Assembly: GCA_017165825.1 (NCBI GenBank) | Contig: CM029369.1 | Location: 11,410,841 to 11,474,840, forward strand | Length of the DNA: 64,000 bases | DNA from: Hepsetus odoe | Taxonomy: Eukaryota; Chordata; Actinopteri; Characiformes; Hepsetidae | Direction of reading: 5' to 3' | Part shown: positions 60,073-64,000 of the stretch, one piece after another | How positions within the stretch are numbered: position 1 is the first letter of the stretch | Layout of the letters: each line of letters opens with the position of its first letter | Made by a program: the position numbers and the translations under genes | The notes under the pieces: model-generated | The model's input: the letters and a program-made list of their open reading frames with translations, nothing else | Told to the model about the DNA's origin: nothing | Databases searched by the model: none

Positions 60073-62683
60073 GCCACCTTGTCTGAGTACAGCTCCTTTA
60101 TAAGGAAAACACTTAATTTTGCAGCTCGGTGTAAGTAATGGTCCCTATGAACAAATTTAGGAAAGATAGATCAATTTTAAGAAACATGTTAAGTACCCCT
60201 GGGATGAGTTGGGTGTGTGGCGCTCTGACATCTATCGGTCACTTGGAGTGCTGAGTCTGGGTGTATTCTCCCTGCAGCAGGGGACATTCTTCCCTGGAGG
60301 GAGTTCACTTTTGTTCAGGTGAGCAGCACAGCCATTTAAAGCATTAGTTCCCAACTAGAATTTAAGATGTGATACTTTATAAAAATGTGATACTATATTG
60401 CTTATCTTATAAAACACCAGCATTTGATTTGGATGGGCTGAGGAAGACTGAATTGTGCAACTTTTTTTATAAATGTGTTTTGACACAGATTCCTGATAAA
60501 TTTTTTTAATAACTTGTTATAGATTCTTTTATAATATTGAAAAAGGACTTAAACATTAAACAGTATTACATTCAACAGTCTTGGATTATGAAGATTATGT
60601 GGTGAGTTTGTTCAGAACGATTGTTAGTTTATGATGTTATTAGCATCTATAGCCAGTCATCAGTCCAGGTCAGTATTTACCAAAAGTTTCTGCAGGGCAG
60701 AAAGTATCTCCCACACCCCACCCCCTTAACTGTTGTGTCATTGTGTCTGGATGTGTTATCTCATGGCTAAGCCCACACTGTGCAATAACACCAAGCCCTC
60801 TTAGGGGGCACACCCCCATATCTGGGAACCACTGGTCTAGATTATGGAACATTTTTAAGAGACTTATGAGACTGAATACTATAACAAGTATAACTACTAT
60901 GGTACTGAAGTCATTCCAAGTAATTTAAAGTTATTGCATTTCGAATACACAGTCCTATTAAAGGGTGCTAGGAAATCTCAACCATGCTGGTACAGAAGGA
61001 ACATTTGTGCTGCCACTTTATTATTCTTCATTAACTAATTTTTAGCAGGGTTTACTCATAACCTCTGACACCTCGATCAGTGTCTGTGAAAATCTGTACC
61101 TTCATCCTACAAGTGCATATTTAAGACAATGTGATACATAAATTGTCAGGCACCAGGATTTTAAGAAGTGCTGTGGGCAGTGAATATACAGACATATCAG
61201 TCTCCTCAGCATTAGTGGGGACAGAGTTACCTTATTCTGCTGGTAGCTTTAGGTTGTAGTACTTTTTTCTTATCCTGATTAGTATTATGTTTTGAAAAAA
61301 AATATGCATACAAAATATTTGTATAACATTTTTGCATAAATGAATATGCAAGTGCATGCAGACTGTTTTGCTGAGAGATCTACAAAATGCACCTTTTATG
61401 CATTCTGCCTTTTTCCACTCTATGGATAGAAATTTGCCAAGCAGCTTTAACTGCTGCATGCCTTTGACACATGTAAGAAAACATGAATGAAATAACCCAA
61501 AGAATTTGCATTGAAACTTACAGCTTGGCATTCAAAATGCAAAAAAAATAAATTTTTGGTTTTAATATCCAGAGGATATTTTTGTAAATATTCTTTTAAT
61601 GCATTATGTTTTTTAATGTAGCTTGGTTTTATGCGCATTGCAGTAGAGTATATAGAGAAAAGCCTTTTTTGCAACATACAACTGCAAATTGTTTTATTTT
61701 AGGTTGCATATTTTTCCAATTAATTTAAATTAGTATATTCATATAAATACACAACCAACGCTGCTATTTCATCTTTGCAACAGAATCATAGGCCACAAAT
61801 GATTTTATCCCCACAAATTCTGTTAAGAGTTCTTAAGACTAGTGAGCCTTTTTGTCTAGTACATCTTGTTAATGTTGCTAAACACAGACAGACACACTTT
61901 TTTTATATCCTTGCTCTTTATTTTATTATTTTTAACATTGCCCATGTCTCTCTTCAGTCCTAAACTTACTGCTCTGTGTTGATTTGTATTACTTGGTGTT
62001 ATTTTACTATTAAAGAGGTGACTTTAACTTTCAAGTTAAATAAACTTGGTTTTATGATTTCAGTAGCTAATTCTGAATTTCTTTTGAGGTATACATAATT
62101 AGATTACAGGGAAAATAACTGATCACTTTATTCAATTTTCTCAATGATTTCTTAAAGAAAATATTTAATAAAAAAAAAATTTAGATCTATAAATAATGAG
62201 TCACGTTAAGGACAGTTGTGATAGAATGGAGTGCAAATTACTATTATGATCCTTCAAGAGATTTTAATATAAATTTTATTATATAATTTAGCAACAGGCA
62301 TCTTTGGTATGCAATTAAAAGAAAACTGCTGTGGAGGCCAGGAATAAAGAACATAAGAGTTCATGCAGTCAAATGTTCCCTTTAAATAAATAATGCTTTT
62401 TTCATAATGCAAAAAAATTCAGTTTAACTGTCCAAGCTTTAACAAGGTCACTCTTTGTTGAACTGTCTGAATTACAGGGCTTCCAACAGTGTGAAATGAC
62501 TAATTAAAAAAAGAAAAAAGTGAAAATGTGAAATTAAAACACTGGCTGATATTTAAAGTTCGGCCAGTCAGGAGATTTTTAAGTAAAACTGGCTTTATAG
62601 CCCTCTCTGATGCCTCATCACGTAAATCTGTAAATAAAAACACAGCAGAAGTCTCACACACATCTTGGTAACGTTCCTTTGCC
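60073..62683. other. steap3 to c2orf76 intergenic region
   Basis: Holds the steap3 3' UTR, the broken exon-4 duplicate at 60197-60353 and otherwise AT-rich sequence. AATAAA-like hexamers occur (for instance near 62038) but none can be chosen as the steap3 end. No further gene is seen. Confidence 0.55.
60197..60353 (+). pseudogene. Duplicated, broken copy of steap3 exon 4
   Basis: Aligns at roughly 90% by eye with 59347-59514: CCCTGGGATGAGTTGGGTG, GGAGTGCTGAGTCTGGGTGT and GAGTTCACTTTTGTTCAG, then GTGAGCAGCA past the splice donor. A 22-base deletion between two TCTCCCTG direct repeats shifts the frame. The 5' end of the exon and its acceptor are missing, so it cannot replace the real exon. Because intron sequence is copied too, it arose by DNA duplication, not by retroposition. 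Confidence 0.88.
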
Positions 62684-63631
62684 TCACCACACAGTCTGAG
62701 GATTGGCCTTGTACTTGTCATAATCAGCCATTTTGAACAAGGCCAGTTCCGTCTCATTGGCTAAAAGGAGAAGATAGACATTTTAGATTAGTTTACACCT
62801 GCAGTGGGACACACGTGTTACACAGAACAATCTGTACATTCATTAACAAGTACACAAATGGTGAGAACTCATCAGTAAACGTAATCTGAGTTCTTCAGCT
62901 TTAACCCTGGATGCCCGGCTGCGTTTTGAATCAAAGTTACATCGTCATCTAAAACCTTGAGCTGAATATTTTGTCATGGTGAAACACAGCACAGCACACA
63001 GTGAACCACAACAAAATTCAACTGCTGCATTTCACCCGTCTGGGATTCAAAACCATGACCTTCCGATCCTGAGGCCAACTCCCTAACCACTAGACCAGCA
63101 CTGCCCCGACTAAGAAAATAACCTGCCTGTATTGCCAAAAAAAAAAAAAAAAAAAAAAATACAGCAAAATCAAATCCTTACAAATATATACCATTCAATA
63201 TAACGAAGTCAGAGAGAGCCAATTATGGTCCCTTTGGTCCTTCTGAAGCAGTACTGGGAAAACACGTATACACTAAAAATTCTTTCAGCATTAAAAAGTG
63301 GTATCTCCATCATCAGGCATTATTGCACTTTTTATAAATGTCTTTCTTTCTGTTTTTTGTGCATTTTAAGCACAAGGTAACCAGGAGATCTACAGTCAAC
63401 TGTATGTCATTTGCTGGGTTCTTCAGAAATTTTTAAAAGGACTTTAAAAGGTGAAACCAGAATAAACAGTCCAATCAAACATGCTTGTATCAGCACCACT
63501 TGTCTGGCCAGGAGTTCCAGACTTCATGAAAATATGTTAAAATACTTACCTACACCACATGATCGTAAATCAAGGCCATTTTGCAGAATAAGCCTTTCAT
63601 CATCTTCTAGACTCATTACCAGCTCATTAGT
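62684..63631 (-). CDS. c2orf76: C2orf76 (UPF0538 family), last two exons
   Basis: 3' part of the vertebrate C2orf76 gene, a small conserved protein of unknown function. Two exons are visible: 63550-63631 and 62684-62760, joined in phase 1. They read TNELVMSLEDDERLILQNG, LDLRSCGV, then ANETELALFKMADYDKYKAN, PQTVW and a stop. The human protein has TNELVLSLEDDERLLL and ends in an EDYKNYKANP-type tail, so identity is clear. The gene continues upstream beyond the right end of the window. No earlier exon is recognised between 63632 and 64000. It converges on steap3, as expected from human synteny. Confidence 0.92.
62977..63107 (-). repeat. Truncated tRNA-derived SINE
   Basis: GCACAGCACACAGTGAACCA tail, an internal deletion, then a GGGATTCAAAACCATGACC B box and CTCCCTAACCACTAGACC head on the minus strand. 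It lies in a c2orf76 intron. Confidence 0.8.
63138..63159. repeat. Poly(A) homopolymer
   Basis: About 22 consecutive A residues in a c2orf76 intron, with no adjacent retroelement recognised. Confidence 0.9.
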
Positions 63632-64000
63632 CTGAAATCAGAAACATTATCTTAGCTATTGCTTAATCAGTTCACTTAAGTGATCGCTGAGCAAAACTAA
63701 TTATTTAACCATTGCTAGATCTGTTATTAACAAGCTTACTCTCTTCAGTGCCAAAATGATACCTAGAATAAGATATGAACATGATTTGGATATTTAAAAA
63801 AAAAAAATTACATAAAATATTTAATTCTGTCAAATTAATTAGGCTGAGGGAGCACAGTGCTGTGCCACAGCAAGCTGCATGACAACAAATAAGATGCAAG
63901 ATGTATTACATGGTAGTTTTAGGCTATAAGGCTCCTTTAAATGTAGCAAAAGTTCAACTTAACCTTAAACTCATCACATCATGTCAACGTTTTTCTCAGA

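Noticed and set aside
60660..60850. Possible exon or duplicate near 60.7 kb
   Set aside because: A TGGGAACCACTGGTCTAGA-type string is common in fish repeats; no open frame with similarity was found.

Overview
This window is vertebrate nuclear DNA, almost certainly from a teleost fish. It shows spliced genes with GT-AG introns, dense CA, GA and TA microsatellites, tRNA-derived SINEs, Tc1-like DNA transposons and RTE-like LINE fragments. Gene order and protein sequence match the vertebrate MARCO - C1QL2 - STEAP3 - C2orf76 block (human 2q14). I could not place the species from sequence alone.

Layout. 3.0-10.5 kb (minus) holds a 17-exon marco gene: cytoplasmic tail, one transmembrane segment, coiled spacer, collagen rod and a six-cysteine SRCR domain. 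10.5-35.4 kb has no recognised gene. It holds SINEs, three RTE-like LINE fragments, a decayed 1.5 kb Tc1 element, long microsatellites, a short interstitial telomeric array, and one arm of an unexplained inverted pair of conserved blocks whose other arm is at 33.3-34.6 kb. 35.4-37.2 kb (minus) is c1ql2, two exons, with a CpG-rich 5' end. 37.7-46.8 kb has no recognised gene. 46.9-50.8 kb carries two single-exon tandem C-type-lectin-domain genes, tail to tail, separated by a 27-bp minisatellite of about 28 copies; a decayed lectin fragment lies at 52.1 kb. 52.8-55.2 kb (minus) is a five-exon gene for a small single-pass membrane protein that I do not recognise. 56.2-60.1 kb (plus) is steap3 with a non-coding first exon, followed by a broken duplicate of its exon 4. 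62.7-63.6 kb (minus) holds the last two exons of c2orf76, whose 5' part lies beyond the window.

Functional reading. Three gene types here (marco, the C-type lectins, c1ql2) encode collagenous or lectin-like extracellular recognition proteins; steap3 is an endosomal ferrireductase. Only marco and the lectins suggest innate immunity. C1ql2 is a synaptic C1q-like protein in mammals, so the clustering may reflect ancestral synteny rather than shared function. All calls come from reading the sequence; exon joins were checked by hand for splice consensus and reading-frame phase but not against transcripts.
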